Source: Acanthosepion esculentum
Taxonomy: Eukaryota > Mollusca > Cephalopoda > Sepiida > Sepiidae
Assembly (NCBI GenBank): GCA_964036315.1
Contig: CAXIWW010000817.1
Coordinates: 7,909,501 to 7,973,500 of the forward strand
Reading direction: 5' to 3'
DNA: 64,000 nt
Made by a program: the position numbers and the translations under genes. Positions within the stretch are counted from its first letter, which is position 1. Each line of letters starts with the position of its first letter. This document shows positions 34,364 through 45,775 of this stretch, one piece after another. Below the pieces are notes generated by a model that worked only from the letters and a program-made list of their open reading frames with translations, did no database searches and had not been told where the DNA came from.

Positions 34364-37300
34364 TCCCAGGAAGTCCAACAAAGACGACCCCCAGTCCCAG
34401 GAGACAGTCCCAGAAAGTCCCACGCAGACGACCCCCACTCCCAGAAAGTCCAACGCAGACGGCCCCCAGTCACAGAAAGTCCCACGCAGACGACCCCCAG
34501 TCACAAAAAATCCGACGCAGACGTTCCCCCACCCAGGAGTCAGTCCCAGAATGTCCCACGCAGACGACCCCCACTTCCAAAAAGTCCCTCGTAGACGGCC
34601 CCAGTCAAAGAAAGTCCAACGCAGACGACTCCCAGTCCCAGAAACTCCCACGCAGACGACCCCCACCCAGCAGACATTCCCAGAAAGTCCCACGCAGATG
34701 ACCCCACCCAGGAGACAGTCCCAGAAACACCCACGGAGACGACCCCCAGTCCCAGAAAGTCCCACGCAGACGACACCCCCACCCAGGAGACAGTCCCAGA
34801 AAGTCCCACGCAGACGACACCCAGTCCCAGAAAATCCAACGCAGACGAGCCCCATTCCCAGAAAGTCCCACGCAGACGACCCCACACCCAGGAGGCAGTC
34901 CCAGAAAGTCCCAAAAAGACGACCCCCACCAAGGAGACAGTCCAAGAAAGTCCCACGCAGACGACCCCCAGTCCCAGAATGTCCCACGCAGACGACCCCC
35001 AGTCCCACAAAGTCCCACGCAGACAACACCGCACCCAGGAGACTGTCCCAGAATGACCCACGCAGACGACCCCCAGTCCAAGAAAGTCCCACGCAGACGA
35101 GTCCCCACCCAGGAAACTGTCCCAGAAAGTCCCACGCAGACGACTTCACACCCAGGAGAGATTCCCAGAAAGATCCACGTAGACGACCCCCAGTCCCAGA
35201 AAGTCCCAAAGACGACCCCCCACCAAGGAAACAGTCCCAGAAAGTCCCACGCAGACGAGCCCCCACACAGGAGACAGTCCCAGAAAGTCCCACGCAGACG
35301 ATCCCCAGTCCCAGAGAGTCACATGAAGAGGACCCCCCTACCAGGTGACAGTCCCAGATATACCACGCAGACGACCCCGCCCCCAGGAGACATTCCCAGA
35401 ATGTCCCACGCAGAAGACCCCCAGTGCCAGGAAGTCGCATGCAGACGACCCCCACCCAGGAGACAGTCCCAGAAAGTCCCACGCAGACGAGCCTCCACCC
35501 AGGAGACAGTCCCAGAAAGTCCAACGCAGACGATCCCCAGTCCCAGAAAGTCACATGCAGAGGACCCCCCACCCAGGTGACAGTCCCAGATATCCCACGC
35601 AGACGACCCCGAACCCAGGAGACAGTCCCAGAAAGTCCCACGCAGAAGACCCCCAGTCCCAGGAAGTCCCATGCAGACGACCCCCACCCAGGAGACAGTC
35701 CCAGAATGTCCCAGGCAGACGACCCCCCAACCAGGAGACAGTCCCAGAAAGTCCCACGCAGACGACCTCCAGTCCCAGAAAGTCCCACGCAGACGATCCC
35801 CAGTCCAAGCAAGTCCCACGCAGACGACCCGCCACCCAGGAGACAGTCCCAGAAAGTCCCACGCAGACGACCCCCATTCCCAGAAAGTCCCACGCAGACG
35901 ATCCCCAGTCCCTGAAAGTCCCACGCAGACGACACCCTTGTCCCAGAAATTCCCACGCAGACGACCCCCAGTCCCAGAAAGACCCACCCAGACGATCCCC
36001 AGTCCCAGAAAAATCCCACACAGATGGCCCCCATCCACGAGAGTGTCCCAGAAAGACCCAAACAGACGGCACCCAGTCCCAGAAAGTCCCACGCAGACGA
36101 CCCCCAGTCCCAGAAAGCCCACGAAGACGACCCCCAGTCCCAGAAAGTCCGACGCAGACTACCCCCAGTCCCAGAATGTCCCACGCAGTCGACACCCTAC
36201 CAAGGAGACAGTCCCAGAAATTCCCACGCAGACGACCCCCACTCCAAGAAAGACCCACGCAGACGGCACCCAGTCCCAGAAAGTCCCACGCAGACGACCC
36301 CCAGTCCCAGAACGTCCCACGCTGACGACCCCCCACGCATGAGACAGTCCCAGAAAGTCTAACGCAGACGAACCCCCACCCAGGAGACAGTCGCAGAAAG
36401 ACCCACGCAGAACAGCCCCAGTACCAGAAAGTCCCACACAGACGACCCCCAGTCCTAGGAAGTCCCATGCAGACGAACCCCACCCAGGATACAGTCCCAG
36501 AAAGTCCCAAACAGACAACCCTCCACCCAGGAGACAGTACCAGAAAGTCCCACGCAGACGACCCCAGTCCCAGAAAGTCCCACGCAGACGAGCCCGCACC
36601 CAGGAGACAGTCCCAGAAAGTCCCACGCAGATGACCCCCAGTCCAAGAAAGTCCCACGCAGACGACCCCCAGTCCCAGAAAGTCCCACGCAGACGGCCCC
36701 CAGTCCCAGAAAGTCCCAAAAAATCGACCTCGCACCCAGGAGACAGTCCCAGAAAGTCCCAGGCAGACGACCCCCACACCCAGAAAGTCCCACGCAGAGG
36801 GCCCCTAGTCCCAGAAAGTCCCACGCAGACGACCCCCAGGCCCAGCAAGGCCCAGGCAGACAACCCCCCACACAGGAGACAGTCCCAGAAAGACCGACGC
36901 AGACGACTCCCAGTCCCAGAAAGTCCCAAATACGACCCCCCACCCAGGAGACAGTCGCAGAAAGTCCCACGCAGACGAGCCCCCACCCAGGAGAAAGTCC
37001 CAGAAAGTCCCACGCAGACGATCCCCAGTCCCAGAAAGTCACATGCAGAGGACCCCCCCCACCCAGGTGACAGTCCCAGATATCCCACGCATATGACCCC
37101 GCACCGAGTAGACAGTCCCAGAAAGTCCCACGCAGAAGACCCCCACTCCCAAGAAGTCCCATGCAGACGACCGCCACCCAGGAGACAGTCCCAGAAAGTC
37201 CCACGAAGACGACCCCCATTCCCAGAAAGTCCCACGCAGAAGGCCCCCAGTCCCAGAAAGTCCCACGCAGACGACCCCAGTCCCAAAAAGTCCCACGCAG

Positions 37301-38990
37301 ATGGCCCCCCACCCAGGGGACAGTCCCAGAAAGTCCCACGCAGACGGCCCCCAGTCACAGAAAATCCCACGCAGAGGTGCCCCCCACCCAGGAGCCAGTC
37401 CCAGAAAGTTCCAAAAAGACGACCCCCCACCCAGGAGACAGTCCCAGAAAGTCCCACGCAGACGAACCCCCACCCAGGAGACAGACACAGAAAGACCCAC
37501 GCAGACGACCCCCAGTCCCAGAAAGTCCCACGCAGACGACACCCAGTCCCAGAAAGTCCCACGCAGACAACCCCCACCCAGGAGACAGTCCCAGGAAGTC
37601 CCATGCAGACGACCCCCGCCCAGGAGACAGTCTCAGAAAGTCCCACGCAGACGACCCCCAGTCCCAGAAAGTCCCACGCAGATGGCCCCCCACCCAGGGG
37701 ACAGTCCCAGAAAGTCCCACGCAGACGGCCCCCAGTCACAGAAAATCCCACGCAGAGGTGCCCCCCACCCAGGAGCCAGTCCCAGAAAGTTCCAAAAAGA
37801 CGACCCCCCACCCAGGAGACAGTCCCAGAAAGTCCCACGCAGACGACCCCCAGTCCCAGAAAGTCCCACGCAGACAACCCACAGTCGCACAAAGTCCCAC
37901 GCAGACGACACCGCACCCAGGAGACTGTCCGAGACAGACCCACGCAGACGACCCACTGTCCCAGAAAGTCCCACGCAGACGAGTCCCCACCCAGGAAACA
38001 GTCCCAGAAAGTCCCACGCAGACGACCCCCAGACAGGAGACAGTCCCAGCTAGACCCACGCAGACGACCCCCAGTCACAGAAAGTGCCACGCAGAAGAAC
38101 ACCCACCCAGGAAACAGTCCCAGAAAGTCCCACGCAGACGAACCCCCACCCAGGAGACAGTCCCAGAATGTCCCACGCAGACGAGCCCCCAGTGCAAGAA
38201 AGTCCCACCCAGACGACCCTCACCCAGGAGACAGTACCAGAAAGTCCCACGCAGACGACCCCCAGACAGGAGACAGTCCCAGCTAGACCCACGCAGACGA
38301 CCCCCAGTCACAGAAAGTGCCACGCAGAAGAACACCCACCCAGGAGACAGTCCCAGAAAGTCCCACGCAGACGACACCCACCCAGGAGACAGTCCCATAA
38401 AGTCCCACGCAGACGACCCCCCATCTCAGGAAGTCCCATGCAGACGACCCCCACCCAGGAGACAGTCCCAGAAAGTCCCACGCAGACGACCCCAAGTCCA
38501 AGAAAATCCAACGCAGACGAACACCCACCCAGGAGACAGTCCCAGAATGTCCAACGCAGACGACCCCCCACCCAGGAGACACTCCCAGAAATTCCCACGC
38601 AGACGACCCCCAGACCCAGAAAGTCCCACGCAGACGATCCCCCACCCAGGAGACAGTCCCAGAAAGTCCCAAACAGACGACCCCCACCCAGGAGACAATC
38701 CCAGAAATCAGACTCAGACGACCCCCAGTCCCAGAAAGTCCCATGCAGAGGAGCCCCCACCCAGGAGACTGTCCAAGAAAGTCCCACGCAGACGACCTCC
38801 AGTCCAAGAAAGTCCCATGCAGACGAGCCCCCACCCAGGAGACAGTACCAGAATGTCCCACGCAGACGACCCCCAGACCCAGAAAGTCCCACTCAGACGA
38901 CCCCCACCCAGGAGACAGACCCAGAAAGGCCCAAGCAAACAACCCCCAGTCCAAGAAAGTCCCATGCGGACGACACCCCACCCAGGAGAC
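34364..38990 (-). repeat. Satellite B array, minus orientation (right arm)
   Basis: Reverse complement of the left B array: GTCCCACGCAGACGACCCCC and CCCAGTCCCAGAAA with the optional ACCCAGGAGAC block. It is about 1.4 kb shorter than the left B array. The outer part 38084-38990 is colinear and nearly identical with 294-1201. Long open frames on both strands (for example 551 codons at 36631-38286) result from stop-free monomers. The peptides are Pro/Arg/Ser/Gln-rich and lack any recognisable domain. Confidence 0.95.
37300..37840 (-). repeat. Right-arm-specific B duplication (offset 381 bp)
   Basis: The block GATGGCCCCCCACCCAGGGG through GTGCCCCCCACCCAGGAGCC and GTTCCAAAAAGACG occurs near 37301 and again near 37682. 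The left arm has the corresponding CCTGGGTGGGGGGCACCTCT block once, near 1465. This accounts for most of the roughly 424 bp by which this part of the right arm exceeds the left; the rest is about one 42-bp unit. Confidence 0.78.
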
Positions 38991-41743
38991 AGGCTGCTAC
39001 AAGCCGAATACGCCTGGCTCTTTTGTGAAACTGCAAGCAATCTCAGGCCGCTACAAGTCGACATCTCCTGTCTCTTTTTGGACAACTGCCTTACAAGCAA
39101 TCTCAGGCTGCTGCAAGACGAATTCTCCCGGCTCTTTTGTGCAAATTGCCTTACAAGCAATCCCAGGCTGATACAAATCGACATCTCCTGGCTCTTTTGT
39201 GGCAACTGCCTTACAAGAAATCTCATGCTGCTTCAAGCCGAATTCTCCTGGCGCTTTTGTGACAACTGCCTTACAAGCAATTTCAGACTGCCGCCAGGAC
39301 AGTTCTCCTGACTTTTTATGCCAATTGACTTAAAAGCAATCCCAGGCGTCTACGTGCCGATTTCTCCTGGCTCTTTTGTGGTAACTGCCTTACAAGCAAT
39401 CTCAGGCTGCTACAAGCCGAATTCTCCTGGTTCTATTGTGACAACAGCCTTACAAGTAATCTCAGGCTGCAGCAATCCCAGTTCTCTTAGCTTTTTGTGC
39501 CAATTGGCTTACAAGCAATCCCAGGCTGCTACAAGCCGATTTCTCCTGGCTCATTTGTGGCAACTGCCTTACAAGCAATCTCTGGCTGATGCATGCGGAA
39601 TTCTACTGGCTCTTTTGCGCAAATTGCCTAACAAGCAATCACAGGCGTCTACGAGCCGACTTCTCTTGTCGCTTTTGTGAAAACTGCTTTAAGAGAAATC
39701 TCAGGCTGCTACAAAACGACATCTCCTGTCTCTTTTTTTTAAAATGCCTTACAATCAATCTCAGCCTGCTACAAGCCGAATACGTCTGGCTCTTTTTTGA
39801 AACTGCCTTACAAGAAATCTCAGGCTGCTACAAGCAGAATACGCCTGGCTCTTTTGTGAAAGTGCCTTGCAAGCAATCTCAGGCCGCTACAAATCGACAT
39901 CTCCTGTCTCTTTTGTGACAACAGCCTTAAAAGCAATCTCAGGCTGCTGCAAGACGAATTCTCCTGGATATTTTGTGCAAATTGCCTTACAAGCAATCCC
40001 AGGCTGCTAGAAATCGGCATCTCCTGGCTCTTTGTGGCCACTGCCTTACAAACAATCTCAGTCTGCCGCCAGGACTGTTCTCCTGACTTTTTGTGCCAAT
40101 TGCAGAAAAAGCAATCACAGGCGGCTACGTGCCGATTTCTTCTGGCTCTTTTGCGGTAACTGCCTTACAAGCAATCTCAGGCTAGTACAAGCCGAATTCT
40201 CCTGGTTCTATTGTGACAACTGCCTTACAAGCAATCTCAGGCTGCAGCAATCCCAATACTCCTAGCTTTTTGTGTCAATTGCCTTACAAGCAATTCCACG
40301 CGGCTACGAGCCGAATTCTCCTGGCTCATTTGTGGCAACTGCATTACAAGCAATCTCAGGTTGCTGCAAGCCGAATTCTCCTGGCTCTTTTGTGAAACTG
40401 CCTTACAAGCAATCTCAGGCCGCTACAAAACGACATATCCTGACTCTTTTTGAAAACTGCCTTACAAGCAATCTCAAGCTGTCGCTAGTAAAATTCTCCT
40501 GACTTTTTGTGCCAATTGCCTTACAGCAATCCCAGGCTGCTACGAACCGATTTCTCCTGGCTCATTTGTGGCATCTGCCTTACAAGCATTCTCAGGCTGC
40601 AGCAATATGAATTCTCCTGGCTTTTTGTGCGAATTGCCTTACAAGCAATCCCAGGCGGCTACGAGCCGATTTCTCTTGGCTCTTTTGTGAAAACTGCCTT
40701 ACAAATAATATCAGGCTGCTACAAAACGACATCTCCTGTCTCTTTTGTGAAAACTGCCTTACAAGCAATCTCAGGATTCTACAAGCCGAATTCTCCTGGT
40801 TCTATTGTGACAACTGCCTTAAAAGCAATCTCTGGCAGCAGCAATCCCAATTCTCCTGGCTATTTTGTGCCAATTGCCTTACAAGAAATCTCATGCTGCT
40901 TCAAGCCGAATTCTCCTGGCGCTTTTGTGACAACTGCCTTACAAGCAATGTCATGCGGCTACGAGCCGACTTCTCTTGGCTCTTATGTGAAAACTGCCTT
41001 ACAAGTAATCTCAGGCTGCTACAAGCCGAATTCTACTGGCGCTTTTGTGACAACTGCCTTACAAGCAATCTCAGGCTGCCGCTAGTCTAATTCTCCTAAA
41101 TTGTTGTGATAATTGCCTTACAAGAAATCCCAGGCTGCTACGAAGCGATTTCTCCTCTTTCATTTGTGGCATCTGCCTTACAAGCATTCTCAGGCTGAAG
41201 CAATAAGAATTATCCTGCATTTTTGTGCGAATTGCCTTACATGCAATCCCAGGATGCTACGAGCCGATTTCTCCTGGCCCTTTTGTGGCAACTTCATTAC
41301 AAGCCGACTTATCTTGGCTCTTTTGTAAAACTGCCGTACAAGTAATATCAGGCGGCTACAAAACGACATCTCCTGTCTCTTTTGTGAAACTGCCTTACAA
41401 GCAATCTCGGGCGGCTACAAGTCGAATACGCCTGGCTCTATTGTGAAACTGCCTTACAAGCAATCTCAGATCGCTACAAATCGACATCTCCTGGCTCTTT
41501 TGTGTCTTTTGTTAGGACTGTTCTCCTAACTTTTTGTGCCAATTGCCCTAAAAGCAATCCCAGGCGGCTACGTGCGGATTTCTCCTGGCTCTTTTGTGGT
41601 AACTGCCTTACAAGCAATCTCAGGCTGCAACAAGCCGAATTCTCCTGGTTCTATTGTGACAACTGCCTTACAAACAATCTCAGGCTGCAGCAATCCCAAT
41701 TCTCTTAGCTTTTTGTGCCAATTGCATTACAAGCAGACTAGCG
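38991..41743 (-). repeat. Satellite A array, minus orientation
   Basis: About 46 copies of the 60-bp monomer reversed: TGCCTTACAAGCAATCTCAG, GCTGCTACAAGCCGAATTCT, CCTGGCTCTTTTGTGACAAC. The first 294 bp mirror 1-293. The rest lies past the limit of the left arm in this window. Variant monomers such as GACTTTTTGTGCCAATTGCC and CAGCAATATGAATTCTCC recur every few units, which points to a longer higher-order period. One run (CATGCTGCTTCAAGCCGAAT) appears near 39220 and again near 40890. Confidence 0.94.
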
Positions 41744-41765
41744 GAAAACCTGAGATAGATTGTAA
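41738..41765. other. Inversion junction A- to A+
   Basis: A minus (CCAATTGCATTACAAGCA) passes into GACTAGCGGAAAACCTGAGA and then A plus (TTGTAAGTCTG). The join holds a plus-orientation variant end (GACTAGCGG, compare TACTAGCGACAGC near 42035). No unique sequence separates the two orientations. Confidence 0.85.
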
Positions 41766-44476
41766 GTCTGTTTTAAAACAAAAGAGACAGGTGATGTCGT
41801 TTTGTAGCAGCCTGAGATTGCTTTTAAGGCCGTTTTCACAAAAGAGACAAGAGAAGTCGGCTCGTAGATGCCTGGGATTGCTTGTAAGGCAATTGGCACA
41901 AAAGAGCCAGGAGAATTCGGCTTGTAGTAGCCTGAGATTTCTTGTAAGGCAGTTGCCACAAATGAGCCAGGAGAAATCGGTTCGTAGCCGCCTGGGATTG
42001 CTTTTAAGGCAATTGGCACATTAAGTCAGGAGAATTGTACTAGCGACAGCTTGAGATTGCTTGTAAGGCAGTTGACACAAAAGAGCCAGGATATGTCGAT
42101 TTGTAGCGATCTGAGATTGCTTGTAAGGCAGTTTCACAATAGAGCCAGGCGCATTCGGCTTGTAGCAGTCTGAGATTGCTTGTAAGGCAGTTTTTAAAAA
42201 AAGAGACAGGAGATGTCGTTTTGTAGCAGCCTGTGATTGCATTTAAAGCAGTTTTCACAAAAGAGACAAGATAAGTAGGCTCGTAGACGCCTGAGATTGC
42301 ATGTAAGGCAGTTGCCACAAAACTTGTAAGGCAATTTGCACAAAAGAGCCAGGAGAATTCGGCTTGCTGTAGTCTGAGATTGCTTTTAAGGCAGTTGTCA
42401 CAATAGAACCAGGAGAATTTGGCTTATAGCAGCCTGAGATTGCTTGTAAGGCAGTTACCACAAAAGAGCCAGGAGATATCGGCCCGTAGCCGCCTGGGAT
42501 TGCTTTTAAGGCAATTGGCACAAAAAGTCAGGAGAACAGTGCTGGCGGCAGCCTGAGAATGCTTGTAAATCAGTTGTCACAAAAGAGACAGGAGATGTCT
42601 ATTTGTAGTGGCCTGAGTTTGCTTGCAAACTGTTTCACAAAAGAGCCAGGCGTATTCGGCTTGTAGCAGCCTGAGATTGCTTGTAAGGCTGTTACCACAA
42701 AAGAGCCAGGAGAAATCGGCACGTAGCCGCCTGGGATTGCTTTTAAGGCAATTGGCACAAAAAGTCAGGAGAACTGTCCTGGCGGAAGACTGAGATTGCT
42801 TGTAAAGCAGTTGTCACAAAAGAGACAGGAGATGTCGATTTGTAGCGGCCTGATATTACTTGTAAGGCAGTTTTCACAAAAGAGCCAAGTGAAGTCGGCT
42901 TGTAGCTGCCTGACATTGCTTGTCAGGCAGTTGTCACAAAAGCGCCAGGAAAATTCGGCTTGTAGCAGCCGGAGATTACTTGCAAGGCAGTTTTCACAAA
43001 AGAGCCAAGAGAATTCGGCTCTTAGCAGCCTGAGATTTATTGTAAGGCAGTTGCCACAAAAGCGCCAGGAGAAATCCGCTCGTAGCCGCTTAGGATTGCT
43101 TGTAAGGAAATTCGCACAAAAAGCCAGGAGAATTCATATTGCTGCAGCCTGAGAATGCTTGTAAGGCAGATGCCACAAATGAGCCAGGAGAAATCGGTTC
43201 GTAGCAGCCTGGGATAGGTTTTAAGGCAGTTGTAACAAAAGAGCCAGTATATGTCGATTTGTAGCGGCCAATTCGGCTTGTAGCAGGCTGAGATTGCTTG
43301 TAAGGCAGTTTCACAAAAGAGCCAGGCGTATTCGGCTTGTAGCAGCCGGAGATTGCTTGAAAGGCAGTTTTCACAAAATAGCCAAGAGAAGTCGGCTCGT
43401 AGCAGTCTGACATTGCTTGTAAGGTAGTTTTCACAAAAGAGCCAGGAGAATCCGGGTTGTTGCAGACTGAGAATGCTTGTAAGGCAGTTGCTGCAAAAGA
43501 GGCAGGAGAAATCGGCTCGTAGCAGCCTGAGATCCTTTGTAAGACAGTTTTCACAAATAGCCCGGAGAAGTCGGCCGATAGCAGCAGGAGATTGCTTGTA
43601 AGGGAGTTGTAAAAATAGAGTCAGCAGGTGTAAGTTTGTAGAAGCCTGAGATTGCGTGTAAAGCCAGGGTAAACGGGCTCGTATCTGCGTGGAATTGCTT
43701 GTAATGAAATTGGCACAAAAATCCAAGAGAATTGGGCTTGCTGCTGTGATTGCATGTAAGGCAGTTGCTACAAAAGAGCCAGGCGTATTCGGCTTGTAGA
43801 AGCCTGAGATTGCTTGTAAGGCAGTTTACACAGGAGAGCCAAGAGAAGTCGGCTCGGAGCAGCCTGACATTGCTTGTAAGGCAGTTGTCACAAAAGAGCC
43901 AGTAGAATTCGTCTTGTAGCAGCCTGAGGTTGCTTGTAATGCAGTCGCCACAAAAGAGCCTTGAGAAATCGCCTCGTAGCAGCCTGGGATTATTTTGTAA
44001 GGCAATTGGCAAAAAAGCCAGGAACATTGGGCTTGCTGCAGCCTGACGTTGCTTGTAAGGCAGTTGTCACGAAAGAGCCAGGAGATCGATTTTTTAGCAG
44101 CCTGAGATTGCTTGTAATGCAGTTGTCTTAAAAGTGCCAGCAGGTGTAGGCTTGTAGAAGAATGAGATTGCTTGTAAGGCAATTTTCACAAATCTCCCAG
44201 GATAACCGGCTCGTAGAATCCTATGTTTGCGTGTAAGGCACTTTCCACAAAATGCCAGGAGAAATGGGATCGTAGCAGCCTGAGATTGCTTGTAAGGCAG
44301 GTGTCACAAAAGAGCCAGGCGTATTCGGATTGTAGCAGCCTGAGATTGATTTTGCGCAGTTTTCACAGAAGAGCCAGCCGGTGTGGGCTTGTATCAGCCT
44401 GAGATTGCTTGTAAGGCAGTTTTCACAAAAGAGCCAGGAAATGCCGTTTTGTAGCAGCCTGAGATTGCTTGTAAGG
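41744..44476 (+). repeat. Satellite A array, plus orientation
   Basis: About 45 monomers of 60 bp in plus orientation, more diverged toward the right end, where deletions of a few bases and variants such as TTGATTTTGCGCAGTTTTC appear (44347). Higher divergence beside the D boundary is what is usually seen at the edge of a satellite array, where homogenisation is weak. It ends at GCTTGTAAGG, where D starts. Confidence 0.93.
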
Positions 44477-44570
44477 GATTTTTCATTTGGTCAATTTATG
44501 TAGATCAAATTGTGTGCAATTATTTGATTTGTCTATATTTACAGGGATTTTTCATTTGCTCAGATAGTAA
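44475..44570 (+). repeat. Rearranged D fragment, plus orientation
   Basis: About 96 bp of D plus. It starts with GGGATTTTTCATTTGGTCAA, jumps to ATCAAATTGTGTGCAATTAT and then reads through GATTTGTCTATATTTACAGG to CTCAGATAGTAAAA. The phrase GGGATTTTTCATTTG occurs twice, so the fragment is itself partly duplicated or rearranged. It meets D minus at AAAATATTTC, with an A-run as possible microhomology. Confidence 0.85.
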
Positions 44571-45194
44571 AAATATTTCTTTTACTGGAAAAAAGTTATA
44601 AACAAGTGAAATATGACTGATTTCCCAGTTTAGGTCCGCCTTACAATTTCCGCAAATGAGATAACACAAGTCCCCATACCGTTGAATTACAACTCGACTC
44701 TATTCAAGGTGTCGAAAAAATTTCGACTCGACTCTAATCAAGGTGTCGAAAAAACTTTTGTAATTATGGATAAGGCAAGAAATTCTCGACAATTGGACAG
44801 CAATATTTTGTGGATTGTATAAAAAGGAAAAATTACAAATGCATTCTTATTGTGCACACTGGAATTCGGACGCTGTAAATTGTCAGACGACATACCGGGC
44901 ACATGGTGAATGCTGTACTTTTTATTATCTGAGCAAATGAAAAATCCCTGTATACATAGACTAATCAAATAATTGCACACAATTTGATTCCAATTTTGAA
45001 AATATTTCTTTTACTGGAAAGAAGTTATAAACAAGTGAAATATGACTGATTTCCCAGTTTTGGGCCGCATGACAATTTCCTCAAATGAGCTAACACAAGT
45101 CCCCATACCGTTGAATTTCGTGTCGACTCTAATCAAGGTGTCAAAAAAACTTTTGGAATTATAGATAAGGCAAGAAATTTTCGACAATTGGACA
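44571..45194 (-). repeat. Satellite D, minus orientation
   Basis: About 1.6 units of the roughly 395-bp repeat, reversed. Landmarks are TTTCTTTTACTGGAAA, AATATGACTGATTTCCCAGT, CATACCGTTGAAT, GACTCTAATCAAGGTGTCGA, AGACGACATACCG and GAGCAAATGAAAAATCCCTG. A small local duplication of CGACTCTA(T/A)TCAAGGTGTCG lies at 44693-44756. The array ends at GACAATTGGACACC, where E begins. An open frame of 80 codons (44738-44980, minus strand) recurs in other D copies but shows no known domain. Confidence 0.9.
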
Positions 45195-45775
45195 CCAACA
45201 GATCAGAGGCCATGCTGCCTGACGTAGTCTAAAATCTTACATTGGACGCTCAAATATGGACCGGAAACCAACATATCAGAGGCCATGCTGCTGGACGTAG
45301 TTTATCTTTTTACAGTAGACGCTCAAATATGTACCAGAAAACAACAGATCAGAATCATGGCTGCTGGACGTAGTGGATCATCTTACACAAGACGCTCAAA
45401 TATGGACCGGAAGCTAACAGGTCAGTGGCCATGCTGCTGGAAGTCGTCTAAAATCTTACATTAGACGCTGAAATATGGACCGGAAACCAACAGATCAGAG
45501 GCCATGCTGCTGGACGTAGTTTATCTTTTTACATTAGACGCTCAAATATGCGCCAGAAACCAACAGATCAGAATCATGGCTGCTGGACGTAGTGTATCAT
45601 CTTACACTAGACGCTCAAATATAGACCGGAAGCCTACAGGTCAGAGGCCATGCTGCTGGACGTAGTCTAAAATCTTACATTAGACGCTAAAATATGGAAC
45701 GGAAACCAACAGATCTGCGGCCATGCTGCTGGACGTAGTTTATCTTTTTACATTAGATGCTCAAATATGCACCAG
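45195..45775 (-). repeat. Satellite E, minus orientation (first block)
   Basis: Eight or so 73-bp monomers reversed: GCTCAAATATGGACCGGAAA, CCAACAGATCAGAGGCCATG, CTGCTGGACGTAGTCTAAAA. The first monomer carries GCTGCCTGACGTAGTC instead of GCTGCTGGACG, a variant shared only with the E/D boundary at 58190. The block ends at TATGCACCAG, where orientation reverses. Confidence 0.9.

Larger units (their letters stand above)
18950..39284 (-). other. Right arm of giant inverted repeat
   Basis: Reverse complement of 1-17772. It is longer mainly because its inner C part carries a tandem duplication of about 4 kb, and despite a shorter B array. In the outer segment, the 700 bp of 304-1002 and of 38283-38981 give conceptual translations that differ at a single residue, so the arms are nearly identical there. 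The inner tip pairs with 17772 at about 18950. Confidence 0.92.

Noticed and set aside
1..39284. Simple palindromic-read artefact (missed hairpin adapter) as the source of the big palindrome
   Set aside because: Such an artefact gives arms of the same sequence up to read error. Here the arms differ by whole-unit insertions, a 4-kb tandem duplication, separate B duplications and a 1.18-kb unpaired centre. An assembly error from other causes remains possible and needs spanning reads.
36631..39311. Pro/Arg/Ser-rich frames of 551 and 716 codons that look like low-complexity or secreted repeat proteins
   Set aside because: These are the C-rich strand of the same B satellite, with the longer one running into A. 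Length follows the array and not any gene structure.
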